This document shows positions 8,183 through 15,936 of a stretch of DNA of 64,000 bases, one piece after another (the first letter of the stretch is position 1; each line of letters begins with the position of its first letter). The notes beneath the pieces were generated by a model. The model worked only from the letters and a program-made list of their open reading frames with translations, had not been told where the DNA came from and ran no database searches. Source of the DNA: Streptomyces sp. Z26 (lineage in GTDB: Bacteria; Actinomycetota; Actinomycetes; Streptomycetales; Streptomycetaceae); NCBI RefSeq assembly GCF_003665095.1, contig NZ_RCHV01000002.1, positions 1,249,501-1,313,500 on the forward strand. The letters run 5' to 3'. Made by a program: the position numbers and the translations under genes.

Positions 8183-9562
8183 ATGCGCCTCCCCGTAGCC
8201 CTCTGGTGCGCGACCCGGGCCGTGCTGCTGCTGACCGTGTTCAAGGTCCTCACCGTGCCCGGCCCCGACGTGACCACCGACGTGTCGGTGATCTACCGGA
8301 CCTGGTCCGAGGTGCTGCGCACCGGCAGCTTCCCGCTGGACGACGTGACGTGGCAGTACCCGCCGGGCGCCGCGCTCGCCGTACTGTCCCCGGGGGCGCT
8401 GCCGTTCCTGGAGTACGCGTCGGCCTTCTTCGTCCTCATGTGCGCGGCCGACGCCGCCGCCTTCGCGCTGCTGCTGCGCGCCTCGCGCCGCCCCGGCGGC
8501 CGTACGGCGGGCGCCTGGTGCTGGACGGTGGGCGTGCCGCTGCTCGGCCCGACCGCGTACGCGCGCTACGACCTGCTGGTCACCGCCGTCGCCGTCGCCG
8601 CCCTGCTGGCGCTGGCGCGGCGACCGCGTACGGCGGCGGCCCTGGCGGCGTGCGGGGCGCTGCTGAAGGTGTGGCCCGCGCTGCTGCTGGTGGGCGTGGG
8701 GCGCGGCCGGACGGCCCGTGCGGTGTGGGCGACCGCGGCGGGCACGGCCCTGGCGGGGACCGCGGTGTTCGCCGCGACGATGCCCGGGGCGCTGGACTTC
8801 CTCACCGCGCAGCGGGACCGCGGGACCGAGGTGGAGTCGCTGGGCTCGCTGGTCTTCCACGTCGCCCGGCACCACGGCTGGGAGGGGCAGGTGCTGCTCA
8901 ACTACGGGTCGGTGGAGTTCCTCGGCCCGTACGTGGACGTCGTCAGCGACGTGTCCCTCGGCCTCAGCCTGCTCGGGTTCGGCTGGCTGCTGCTGTGGCG
9001 GGTGCGTGCGGTGGAGTGGACGGAGAGCACGGCGGCGGACGCGGCGTTCGCGGCGGTGCTGGTGTTCACGACGACGAGCCGGGTCATCAGCCCGCAGTAC
9101 ATGCTGTGGCTGGTCGGCCTGGCGGCGGTGTGCGTGTCGCTGCGGGCGAGCCGACAGACGCCGCCCGCGCTGCTCGTGGTGGTGGCGACGGGGGTGACGC
9201 TGCTGGAGTTCCCGCTGGGGTTCGCGCACGTCGTCGCCAGCGACGCACGCGGCGTAACGCTGCTGGCGGTGCGGAACGGGCTGTTGGTGGCCGCGACCGT
9301 GCTGGCGTGCGTACGGCTGTGGCGTACGACGGTGACCGAGCCGCGCCGCGCGGGCGCCGTACCCGGCGCGCGGGAGGCGGCGGGGGCGGCGGTGCCGCCG
9401 TGGCGGACGGGACGGTCGGGGCCACGGCACGCGGCACGGGCGACCGGGGAGCGTACGGCGGCGGGGGCGCGTACGGGCACGGCGACCGGCGCGGACGCGG
9501 GGCACCCCGACGACGGGGACGGCACGGGGGGCCGCGCTCAGGCCAGCTCCTCCCGCAGGTAG
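8183..9562 (+). CDS. GT87/DUF2029 polytopic mannosyltransferase-like protein
   Basis: The 459-residue membrane protein has roughly nine to ten hydrophobic helices from residue 5 to about 385, then a soluble low-complexity tail rich in Arg, Ala and Gly. An acidic residue in the first extracytoplasmic loop (PDVTTDVSVIY) and WQYPPGAAL fit GT-C glycosyltransferases of family GT87. These use polyprenyl-phosphate-mannose outside the membrane; mycobacterial PimE is a member. Being next to the PimB-like gene supports a linked role in phosphatidylinositol mannoside or lipoglycan elongation. The ATG at 8183 has no ribosome site but has a -10 hexamer 6 nt upstream, suggesting a leaderless message. Its 3' end overlaps the convergent metallopeptidase gene by 25 bp. 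Confidence 0.82.
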   Translation: MRLPVALWCATRAVLLLTVFKVLTVPGPDVTTDVSVIYRTWSEVLRTGSFPLDDVTWQYPPGAALAVLSPGALPFLEYASAFFVLMCAADAAAFALLLRASRRPGGRTAGAWCWTVGVPLLGPTAYARYDLLVTAVAVAALLALARRPRTAAALAACGALLKVWPALLLVGVGRGRTARAVWATAAGTALAGTAVFAATMPGALDFLTAQRDRGTEVESLGSLVFHVARHHGWEGQVLLNYGSVEFLGPYVDVVSDVSLGLSLLGFGWLLLWRVRAVEWTESTAADAAFAAVLVFTTTSRVISPQYMLWLVGLAAVCVSLRASRQTPPALLVVVATGVTLLEFPLGFAHVVASDARGVTLLAVRNGLLVAATVLACVRLWRTTVTEPRRAGAVPGAREAAGAAVPPWRTGRSGPRHAARATGERTAAGARTGTATGADAGHPDDGDGTGGRAQASSSRR

Positions 9563-10845
9563 GCCCGCCACAGCGCGACGAACTCCGCGCGCTCCAGCCC
9601 CAGTACGTCGCGCAGCGCCGCGTCCACCGCGCGCTCCCGCCCCTCGTCGCCACCACCGCCCCGCCGCGCGCCCACCTCCAGGTAGAACGCCATCAGCCGC
9701 GCGTCGCCCCAGCGGTCCGCGATCATCCGGCAGGCGAGCCAGCCGCCCTCGTACGCCCGGCTGAGCGCGTCGGCGGCCGCGTCGAACCGGAACTCGTCGT
9801 CGCCGGGCAGCCCCTCGGGCAGCGCGTCCTCCCGGACGGCGCGGGCGAGTTGGGGCGCGGCGTCGGACGGCGGGCGGCCCGTGCCGCGGTAGCCGACCCA
9901 GTCGGCCAGCCCCTCCGACAGCCACAGCGGGGTGACGTCGGTGGTGTACGGGCGGCTGGCGACATGGACGGTCTCGTGCGTCATCACGACCTGCCGCCCC
10001 TCCCCGCTCAGCACCCCGTACGCCTCCGGGTTGACCAGGACACGCGCCGAGGGCGCGGACGTGCCGCCACCGGTACCGGTGGTGACGGCGGCGATGCCCT
10101 CGTACGACGCGCCGGGCGCGCCGAGGAGTTCGGCCAGCGCCTTCGAGGTGGCGGGGACCTCGACGACGAGGCGCCGGGGCCAGGGGCGCGGCCAGGAGAG
10201 GGAGACGGCGGGGACGGCGCGGTCGGCAGCCGCGGAGACGGCGCGGAGCATCGAGCCGTCCGCGCCGGGACGCCCGTCGACGCTCAGCACCAGGCTGTGC
10301 TTCCCGCGCAGCACCGACACCCGGCCCTGCTCCCACAGCTGACGCGCGCTGCCCGCCCGCTCCGCCGCCACGTACCAACGGCCGTCACGGCGCGCGAAGT
10401 CCAGCTTCTCGACGGCGGTCACCGGCACCCGGTCGTAGTCGCGCAGCCGGTAGCGCAGCCGTACGTCCGCCTCGGCGCGGGCGCCGCGCAGCCGCAAGTC
10501 CTCGACGCGGTACGACCACTGCGCCAGGGGCAGCACCGACAGGTTGCGGAAGACGGCGCGCTGCGCCGCGCGGTAGCCGCGGGCCGCCGGGTCGACGGCC
10601 GCGAGATAGCCGTCCCGGTCACCCGCGAGCACGGCGTCGGCCTGCCCGTCCAGCGCCCGCTGGATGCCCGCCCCGGCCGCGCGCCGGTCCTCGTACGCCC
10701 CGCCGGCGCCGCGTACCGGCAGCACCAGCGCGAGCAGCAGCAGCCCGCCCAGCCACCGCACCCACCACCCGCGCCGCCCGTCGCCCACACGGGCGATCGT
10801 ACGGTGCGGGCGTGCGCGCCGGGAGCGCGCCGGAGGCGGCACCAC
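9538..10845 (-). CDS. membrane-anchored HExxH metallopeptidase-like protein
   Basis: The 435-residue protein has one N-terminal hydrophobic segment (about residues 30-46), so it is probably exported and anchored. A zinc-peptidase motif HETVH (His290, Glu291, His294) is followed 16 residues later by Glu311 in LWLSEGLADW, the third ligand expected of a gluzincin (peptidase MA-like). The N-terminal half (about 50-220) has no motif I recognise and looks like an all-beta or NTF2-like region, a guess. It lies 22 bp downstream of an NlpC/P60 gene on the same strand, suggesting an operon for envelope turnover. The true start may be the first Met or a GTG about 20 codons later. The substrate is unknown. 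Confidence 0.8.
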   Translation of the reverse strand: MVPPPARSRRARPHRTIARVGDGRRGWWVRWLGGLLLLALVLPVRGAGGAYEDRRAAGAGIQRALDGQADAVLAGDRDGYLAAVDPAARGYRAAQRAVFRNLSVLPLAQWSYRVEDLRLRGARAEADVRLRYRLRDYDRVPVTAVEKLDFARRDGRWYVAAERAGSARQLWEQGRVSVLRGKHSLVLSVDGRPGADGSMLRAVSAAADRAVPAVSLSWPRPWPRRLVVEVPATSKALAELLGAPGASYEGIAAVTTGTGGGTSAPSARVLVNPEAYGVLSGEGRQVVMTHETVHVASRPYTTDVTPLWLSEGLADWVGYRGTGRPPSDAAPQLARAVREDALPEGLPGDDEFRFDAAADALSRAYEGGWLACRMIADRWGDARLMAFYLEVGARRGGGGDEGRERAVDAALRDVLGLERAEFVALWRAYLREELA

Positions 10846-10867
10846 AGGGGCGGGCGCCGCCTCCTGC

Positions 10868-11911
10868 TCAGGGTCTGACCACGGCGGACACGGGCATCAT
10901 GCCGACCGGGTCGTACCGCACCTGCGCGCCCGGCTGCGGCGCGTGCACCACCTGCCCGTTGCCCGCGTACATGGCGACGTGGCTGGCGTCCGCGCGGTAG
11001 ATCACCAGGTCCCCGGGGCGGGCCTGGGACAGCGGCACGTGGCTGCCCGCCGAGCGCTGCGCCTGCGAGGTGCGCGGGATCGACGTGCCCGCCTGCCCGT
11101 ACGCCCACTGCGTCAGGCCGGAGCAGTCGAACGACGACGGGCCCGCCTGCCCCCAGCCGTACGGCGAGCCGACCGCGCGCTGGGCCGCCGCCAGCGCCGA
11201 CGACGCCCGCCCGGACGACGCCTCGGCGCCGCCCGGCGCCGCGTCGCGCGGGACGCCGCGGGACGCGCGGTCGCGCTCGGCGCGCTCGTCGGGGGTCAGC
11301 CGGTCCAGCAGCCGCCGCGCCGAACGGAGCTTCGCCTGCACGGACTTCTTGTGCCGCAGCAGCTCCGCGCGCTGCGTGCCCAGCCGTTCGAGGGTACCCG
11401 CAGCCTCCGTACGCCGCTGCTCCAGGGCGCGCCGGGCGCTCTCGAACTCCCGCAGCTGGCCGCGCTGCCGGTCGCCGACGCGGTCGAGCGTGGCGGCCCG
11501 GTCCAGGTAGCCGTCCGGGTCGGAGGAGAGGATGAGGGCGACGGTCGGGTCGACCGCGCCCGATCTGTACTGCGCCCCGGCGAGCGAACCCAGCGCGTTC
11601 CGCAGCCGGTTGACCTTCGCCTGCCCGCGCGCCGCCTCGTCCTGGAGCTGCTCGACGCGCTTCCGCAGCGTGGTGACGCGCTCCGCCGCCCCGTTGTACT
11701 TGTCGGTGGCCCGCTCCGCCTGCTCGTACAGCCGGTCGACGCGCGCCCCGGCCGTGCCGGACGACGTGGCCTTCCCCTCGTCGGGCTCCGCCGCCGCCAT
11801 CGACGAGGTGAGAGCTGCCACGGCGGACGCGGCGGCCGTCAGCACGGTGACCCGGGCGGGCCAGCCCGTGCCGGGGCGGGGAGGCCGCCGATGGGACCGG
11901 TGTGAGGACAC
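10868..11911 (-). CDS. secreted NlpC/P60 (C40) peptidoglycan endopeptidase 1
   Basis: The 347-residue precursor has an Arg-rich N-terminus and a hydrophobic core ending with AAA near residue 41, so it is a secreted enzyme. Residues 55-210 are charged coiled coil. A C-terminal NlpC/P60 domain has catalytic Cys263 (SFDCSGLTQWAY), His311 (SHVAMYAG) and His323 (VVHAP). It should cleave D-Glu to diamino-acid bonds in wall peptides. The GTG start follows AGAAGGAG. A promoter with -35 TGGACC (11995-11990), a 17-nt spacer and -10 TACATT (11972-11967) reads into it, so it is not dependent on the upstream paralogue. The metallopeptidase gene follows 22 bp downstream. It is a close paralogue of the gene at 12171-13205. 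Confidence 0.93.
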   Translation of the reverse strand: MSSHRSHRRPPRPGTGWPARVTVLTAAASAVAALTSSMAAAEPDEGKATSSGTAGARVDRLYEQAERATDKYNGAAERVTTLRKRVEQLQDEAARGQAKVNRLRNALGSLAGAQYRSGAVDPTVALILSSDPDGYLDRAATLDRVGDRQRGQLREFESARRALEQRRTEAAGTLERLGTQRAELLRHKKSVQAKLRSARRLLDRLTPDERAERDRASRGVPRDAAPGGAEASSGRASSALAAAQRAVGSPYGWGQAGPSSFDCSGLTQWAYGQAGTSIPRTSQAQRSAGSHVPLSQARPGDLVIYRADASHVAMYAGNGQVVHAPQPGAQVRYDPVGMMPVSAVVRP

Positions 11912-11966
11912 GACGGGCGTGCTCCTTCTGCTAGGGCGTCGCTTCGAACGCGAAATACGCCCGCAG

Positions 11967-11995
11967 AATGTAACCGCGCGATCACAGGGGGTCCA
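11967..11995 (-). promoter_or_regulatory. promoter of NlpC/P60 gene 1
   Basis: On the minus strand TGGACC (11995-11990) and TACATT (11972-11967) are separated by 17 nt, followed by a short leader and AGAAGGAG before the GTG at 11911. This fits the main vegetative sigma factor. Confidence 0.55.
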
Positions 11996-12035
11996 GGTGA
12001 CTCAGCCGTACGGAAAGCCCGCGCACACGCGCGAA

Positions 12036-12069
12036 CGCCCCGCCGATGACGCAGGTCATCGACGGGGCG
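12036..12069 (-). terminator. hairpin downstream of NlpC/P60 gene 2
   Basis: CGCCCCGCCGATGAC (12036-12050) pairs with GTCATCGACGGGGCG (12055-12069) with one mismatch and a 4-nt loop. It lies about 100 nt past the stop of the gene at 12171-13205 and before the promoter-proximal region of the next gene. Confidence 0.65.
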
Positions 12070-12170
12070 GGACGGTCACCGGCCGTCGTACGGAATCACC
12101 CGGACGAACGACGTGTGGATGCGCGCCGGTTACGCGTACGGCCGCGCGTCGGCCGTCACGTGGCCGTGGG

Positions 12171-13205
12171 TCAGCCGACCCGTACGCCGTACTGGAACGG
12201 CATGTTGTTGATCGACTCGAAGCGCACGCTCGCACCCGGCTTCGGGGCGTGCAGCACCTGGCCGTTGCCCGCGTAGAGGCCGATGTGGTGCAGGTCGCCG
12301 TAGAACAGCACCAGGTCGCCCGGCTTGAGTTCGGACTGCCCGATCGTCGTGCCCGCGCCCGCCTGCGCCTGCGAGGTGCGCGGCAGCGAGACGCCCGCCT
12401 GCTGGTACGCCCAGGAGGTGAGGCCGGAGCAGTCGAACGAGCTGGGGCCGGTCGCGCCCCACACGTACGGGGAGCCGATCTTGCCCTTGGCGGCGGCGAG
12501 GGCGGCGCTGGCGCGCTGCGAGGCGGGGACGTCGCTGCCGAGGTCGGCGCGGTCGCCGGCGCTGCGGTTGGCGCGCTGCTCCTTCGCCTCCAGGGCGGCG
12601 CGCTCCTTCTCGGAGAGCTTGTTGAGCAGCGTCTGCGCCTGGGCGAGCTTGCCCTGGATGGTCTTCTTCTTCGCACCGAGCTGCTTGCGGGTCTCGCTGA
12701 GGTCCGCGAGCTTGTCCTTGGCCTCCTCGCGCTGCTGCGCGAGGCTGCGCTGCTTGCTGCGGATCTTCTCCAGCGCCTCGGTCTGCTTGGTGCCGAGCTG
12801 GTCGACCGTGGACGCCTTGTCGAGGTAGCTGTCCGGGTCGGAGGAGAGGAACAGCTGGAGGGTGGGGTCGATGCCACCGCTGCGGTACTGCGCGGAGGCC
12901 ATCGAACCGAGGCCGTTCCGCAGCTCGTTGAGGTCACCCTGACCGCGCGCGACGGTGTCCTGGAGGGTGGTGACCTCCTTCTGGAGCTTCTGCCGCTTCT
13001 CCTTGGAGCCGTTGTACTTCTCGGTCGCCGCCTCGGCTTCCTCGTACAACTTGTCGACCTTCGACTTGACCTCCTCCTTCGACGGCTTCGAAGGCTCGTC
13101 GGCCGAAGCGGCCTGGGAGGTCATGGCGACGGCAGCGGCAGCGGTCGCCGTGAGAACGGTGACCCGGGTGCGGCTCGGCTGCTTGGGACGACGGTGGGAC
13201 GCCAC
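12171..13205 (-). CDS. secreted NlpC/P60 (C40) peptidoglycan endopeptidase 2
   Basis: The 344-residue secreted wall hydrolase has the same design as its neighbour: a signal peptide (to about residue 35, AASADEP), a long Lys/Glu-rich coiled coil (40-215), then NlpC/P60. The catalytic residues are Cys259 (SFDCSGLTSWAY), His307 (HHIGLYAG) and His319 (VLHAP). I chose GTG 13205 because AAGGAG lies just upstream; the longer frame to 13307 would include the structured leader. The leader is about 135 nt long from a promoter at 13376-13347 and rich in hairpins, so post-transcriptional control is possible. The tandem paralogue downstream differs mainly in linker and coiled-coil composition (Arg rather than Lys). 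Confidence 0.94.
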   Translation of the reverse strand: MASHRRPKQPSRTRVTVLTATAAAAVAMTSQAASADEPSKPSKEEVKSKVDKLYEEAEAATEKYNGSKEKRQKLQKEVTTLQDTVARGQGDLNELRNGLGSMASAQYRSGGIDPTLQLFLSSDPDSYLDKASTVDQLGTKQTEALEKIRSKQRSLAQQREEAKDKLADLSETRKQLGAKKKTIQGKLAQAQTLLNKLSEKERAALEAKEQRANRSAGDRADLGSDVPASQRASAALAAAKGKIGSPYVWGATGPSSFDCSGLTSWAYQQAGVSLPRTSQAQAGAGTTIGQSELKPGDLVLFYGDLHHIGLYAGNGQVLHAPKPGASVRFESINNMPFQYGVRVG

Positions 13206-13209
13206 TGGG

Positions 13210-13317
13210 GCGAGCTCCTTCTTCCTCAGCCGCCTGCCGGCATCTCTCCGGCTCCACCGCGGACGCTCAACGGACGCCGTGGAACTAGGCGGTACCCCCG
13301 CCGCCACTCCCGTTGAG
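13210..13317 (-). promoter_or_regulatory. structured 5' leader of NlpC/P60 gene 2
   Basis: The leader can form an 8-bp closing stem between CTCAACGG (13317-13310) and CCGTTGAG (13273-13266). Smaller hairpins lie inside (CCACTC/GAGTGG and GGCGG/CCGCC). Another pair, GAGCCGG...GCCGGC, lies just before the ribosome site. I could not match it to the ydaO (c-di-AMP) consensus known from Streptomyces hydrolase genes. Confidence 0.45.
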
Positions 13318-13346
13318 TGGTCGACCGCGCGAAGGTTCGAGCCCAG

Positions 13347-13376
13347 ACACTAGCGACGCGCATCTGATCGGATCAA
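13347..13376 (-). promoter_or_regulatory. promoter of NlpC/P60 gene 2
   Basis: TTGATC (13376-13371), an 18-nt spacer and TAGTGT (13352-13347) make a good housekeeping promoter on the minus strand. The start site would be near 13340, giving a leader of about 135 nt. The rest of the gap to 13599 is relatively AT-rich around 13375-13445 and holds no ORF that I can support. Confidence 0.55.
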
Positions 13377-13599
13377 ATCCCTCGGGAAAAAACCTTCGCC
13401 GGAACCACATTCTTTACCCTCATCCCACCCGCAGCTACGGCCACTTGACACTCCGTAGGAGCGATAAGGGACACAACGGCCACAGCGGGCAAGTCCCCCG
13501 GCGGGCCCGTTCCGGCGCGCACCGACCCGGACCGGCGTCTCCGGTGCGCGTACGGGTACGGGACGGCGTACGCGTGCGGGCCGCTCGGACGTACGGCGC

Positions 13600-14955
13600 T
13601 CAGGTGCGGGCGAGCCGGTTGAGCAGCAGCACCGACGCGACCGGGCGGGCGCCCGCCGCCGCGCAGCCGTCCGCGACCTCCCGGTCGGAGGAGACGACGA
13701 CCACGGGCCGCCCGGACGGCTCGGCGCGGACCAGCCTGCGGATCAACTCGTCGGCGGTCTGGCCGGGTTTGCTGAACAGCACCCGCACCCCGCGCGGCGG
13801 CGCGAGCAGCACCGGCACGGCCAGTTCGGCGCCGTCGAAGACGCACGTCATCTCCGCGCCCGTCTGCGCCGCCAGCATCGCCAGCCCGCCCAGCAGCCGC
13901 AGCCGCTGCTTGTCGAGGGGCATCGTCGGATAGCCGGACTTGGTGACGTTGTAGCCGTCGACGACCAGGTGCGCCTGCGGCAGCGCGAGCAGTTGGTCCA
14001 GCAGGGCCGGGTCGGTCTCCGACAGGGCGCGCGCCGCGATGTCCCGCGGCGTCATCCGGCCGGGCTCGACGGCGTCGACGGTGTCCGCGGGCCGCTCCTC
14101 CACCGGCGGCAGGGCCAGCTCCCGCCGGAGCCCCTGCGCCGCCTCCAGGACGGTGTCCAGCAGCAGCCGTACCCGCATGTCCTCGACGCTGCGCCCCTCG
14201 CGCGCCGCGCGCCGCCCCGCCTCCAGGGCCGCCTCGGTCTCCGCCAGCCGGGCCTTGGCGCGGCGCAGTTCGCCGTCCGCGGCGCTCCTGTCGGCGGCCG
14301 CGGCGGCCCGTACGTCGTCCAGCTCGGCGCGGGTCCGGCGCAGTTCCGCCTCGCCGCGCTTCACGTCGCTCTGCGCGCCGCGCAACCTGCGCTGCGCGCC
14401 CTCCAGTTCACGCCGTACGGTGTCCAGCTCCGCGCGGGCGCGGTCCGCGTCGCCGCGCGTCGCCGCGCGCAGCTCGACCAGTTCCGCGCGCAGCCGGTCC
14501 AGTTCGCGCCGGGTCTCCTCACCGGCGCGCTCCTCCTGGGCGCGCTGCGCCTCCTCACCGGCGGCGACGACGAGCTTCACCCAGTCCGGCGGGCGCAGCA
14601 CGTACGCGACCGCCGCCACCTCCACCGGGTCGGCCGCCGCCGGGGGCGCGCCGGACTCCACGACGGTGGCCAGCTCGGGCAGCATCTCCCGCAGCCGCTC
14701 GGCGACGCGCTGCCGGAAGACGGTGTCCCCGGCGAGTGCCGCCGCCATCGCGTTGCCGCCGAACTTCACGCGCCGCTGCGGCGTGAACCGCGCGTACTGC
14801 CGCAGCGGCGCGGGGAGTTCGGCCACCGTGAGGCCGCCGAAAGCGTCCCCGGCGAGGGTCACCACCCGGTGGCGCACCTTTTCGGGCAGGGGGCGGTCGA
14901 GTGTCTCGTCCGGCGGGTCGCGATCCTCGCGTTCACCGCCCGTACGTTCCACCAC
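13600..14955 (-). CDS. NYN-domain (PIN-like) RNA-binding/nuclease protein with coiled coil
   Basis: The 451-residue cytoplasmic protein has three visible parts. An N-terminal region (1-135) contains LPEKVRHRVVTLAGDAFGGL. A long Arg/Glu/Ala coiled coil follows (about 140-255). The C-terminal NYN domain (about 325-451) begins with LVVDGYNVTKSGYP and carries acidic residues in TCVFDGAEL and VVVSSDREV. NYN domains share the PIN nuclease fold; the closest known relatives are YacP/Rae1-type ribosome-associated mRNA endonucleases. RNA cleavage is inferred from the acidic residues. A small zinc-ribbon gene ends 20 bp upstream on the same strand, so the two are probably co-transcribed. Confidence 0.85.
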   Translation of the reverse strand: MVERTGGEREDRDPPDETLDRPLPEKVRHRVVTLAGDAFGGLTVAELPAPLRQYARFTPQRRVKFGGNAMAAALAGDTVFRQRVAERLREMLPELATVVESGAPPAAADPVEVAAVAYVLRPPDWVKLVVAAGEEAQRAQEERAGEETRRELDRLRAELVELRAATRGDADRARAELDTVRRELEGAQRRLRGAQSDVKRGEAELRRTRAELDDVRAAAAADRSAADGELRRAKARLAETEAALEAGRRAAREGRSVEDMRVRLLLDTVLEAAQGLRRELALPPVEERPADTVDAVEPGRMTPRDIAARALSETDPALLDQLLALPQAHLVVDGYNVTKSGYPTMPLDKQRLRLLGGLAMLAAQTGAEMTCVFDGAELAVPVLLAPPRGVRVLFSKPGQTADELIRRLVRAEPSGRPVVVVSSDREVADGCAAAGARPVASVLLLNRLART

Positions 14956-14974
14956 CGCTCACACCGCCCGTTCC

Positions 14975-15214
14975 TCAGACCTCTGCGCCCGGCCGGTCCA
15001 CCAGCTCGATCTGGTCGGCCGCGTTGCACCAGCGGCACCGGACGGACTCGATGGTCTCACTGAGCACTTCGCGTTCCTCCGTCGTCGCCTCCCCCGCCAG
15101 GTCCAGATGGACGAACTCGACCACCTTGCTGGAGCGCGTGACGTCGAACCGTGTCAGATTCCCGCACAGGGTGCAGCGCCAGCGCGTCTCCGCCGTGGGC
15201 TGGGGGACCGTCAT
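14975..15214 (-). CDS. small zinc-ribbon protein (79 aa)
   Basis: The small protein carries two CxxC pairs, Cys14-Cys17 (CTLCGN) and Cys60-Cys63 (CRWCN), separated by 42 residues, which together should bind one zinc ion in a rubredoxin-like ribbon. ATG 15214 is chosen because GGAAGGAAG lies just upstream; longer frames lack this. It is 20 bp upstream of the NYN-domain gene on the same strand. The function is unknown; a role in nucleic-acid binding together with the NYN protein is only a guess from the pairing. Confidence 0.82.
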   Translation of the reverse strand: MTVPQPTAETRWRCTLCGNLTRFDVTRSSKVVEFVHLDLAGEATTEEREVLSETIESVRCRWCNAADQIELVDRPGAEV

Positions 15215-15552
15215 GTGCCGTCCACTTCCTTCCGGGTGCTCCGCGATCTCACTCGTACCGCTTCGCACCGCCCGTGTCGCTACGTGTCGTTGCGTGCCGC
15301 TCCGTACCGTAGGCGCCGCGCTGCCGCCCGTCACCCTACGACCCGTGCCGGGCCGCGTGGGCCGAGCGGGACGCGCCGTCGCCGGGCCGCCCCGATCCGC
15401 TCCGCGCGGCACCGGTACCCGCTCCCCTACCCGCTCGGCGCGCGGGCACCCTGTGACGCCCCCTACCCTCGCGATCCGGGGGCGCGGGCTCCTCTAGAGT
15501 GAGCGGGCCCGTCACGGACGCCGCGGGCCGTACCCGACGAAGGGATCACCCC
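15215..15552. other. divergent intergenic region with 10-nt periodic repeats and promoters
   Basis: A minus-strand -10 (TAGGGT, 15338-15333) could serve the zinc-ribbon gene and a plus-strand -10 (TAGAGT, 15495-15500) the Lrp-type gene. Between 15255 and 15313 a degenerate 10-nt motif is repeated head to tail about six times (for example GTGTCGCTAC, GTGTCGTTGC, GTGCCGCTCC). It lies in the leader of the zinc-ribbon gene. No further ORF is supported. Confidence 0.5.
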
Positions 15553-15834
15553 ATGATCACCTCGATCGTGCTCATCAGGTGCAGCACCGATCGCATCCCT
15601 GAGATCGCCGAGCAGATCGCCGCCCTGGAAGGGGTGAGCGAGGTGTACTCGGTGACCGGGGCGCACGACCTCGTCGCGATGGTGCGGGTGGCGCGGCACG
15701 ACGACCTCGCGGACGTCATCCCGGGCCGGATCAGCAAGGTGGCGGGGGTGCTGGCGACGGAGACGCACATCGCGTTCCGCACGTACTCGCAGCACGACCT
15801 GGAGGCGGCCTTCGCGATCGGCCTCGACGCGTAG
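15553..15834 (+). CDS. Lrp/AsnC ligand-binding (RAM) domain protein without HTH
   Basis: The 93-residue protein is a free-standing RAM domain: MITSIVLIRCSTDRIPEIAEQ at the start, then VSEVYSVTGAHDLVAMVRV. It matches the effector-binding half of Lrp/AsnC regulators and lacks the N-terminal helix-turn-helix. Such stand-alone domains form dimers or higher rings and bind amino acids. The ATG follows AAGGGA by 7 nt. It is divergent from the zinc-ribbon gene and convergent with the SufS-like gene, with a hairpin at 15872-15910 between. Its partner and ligand are not indicated by context. Confidence 0.88.
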   Translation: MITSIVLIRCSTDRIPEIAEQIAALEGVSEVYSVTGAHDLVAMVRVARHDDLADVIPGRISKVAGVLATETHIAFRTYSQHDLEAAFAIGLDA

Positions 15835-15871
15835 AAGTCGCGCGCGGGGACCGCGCCACGCCGTACGCGGA

Positions 15872-15910
15872 CGGGGCGCCGTGGCCCGACTCCCGGCCCC
15901 CGGCGCCCCG
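15872..15910. terminator. bidirectional hairpin between RAM protein and SufS-like gene
   Basis: CGGGGCGCCG (15872-15881) pairs with CGGCGCCCCG (15901-15910), a perfect 10-bp stem around a 19-nt loop, between two convergent genes. Confidence 0.6.
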
Positions 15911-15936
15911 TTCGCGGCTCCGCCTGTCCTACGGGT

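Noticed and set aside
8105..10378. Long minus-strand extension of the PimB-like frame (1138 aa)
   Set aside because: Everything before MHKTLIV is low-complexity Arg/Ala/Gly shadow of the GT87 gene. The family start is at 8104.
13205..13450. ydaO (c-di-AMP) riboswitch upstream of NlpC/P60 gene 2
   Set aside because: The leader is long and structured and precedes a wall hydrolase, but the conserved ydaO blocks are not present in order. I kept it only as an unassigned structured leader.
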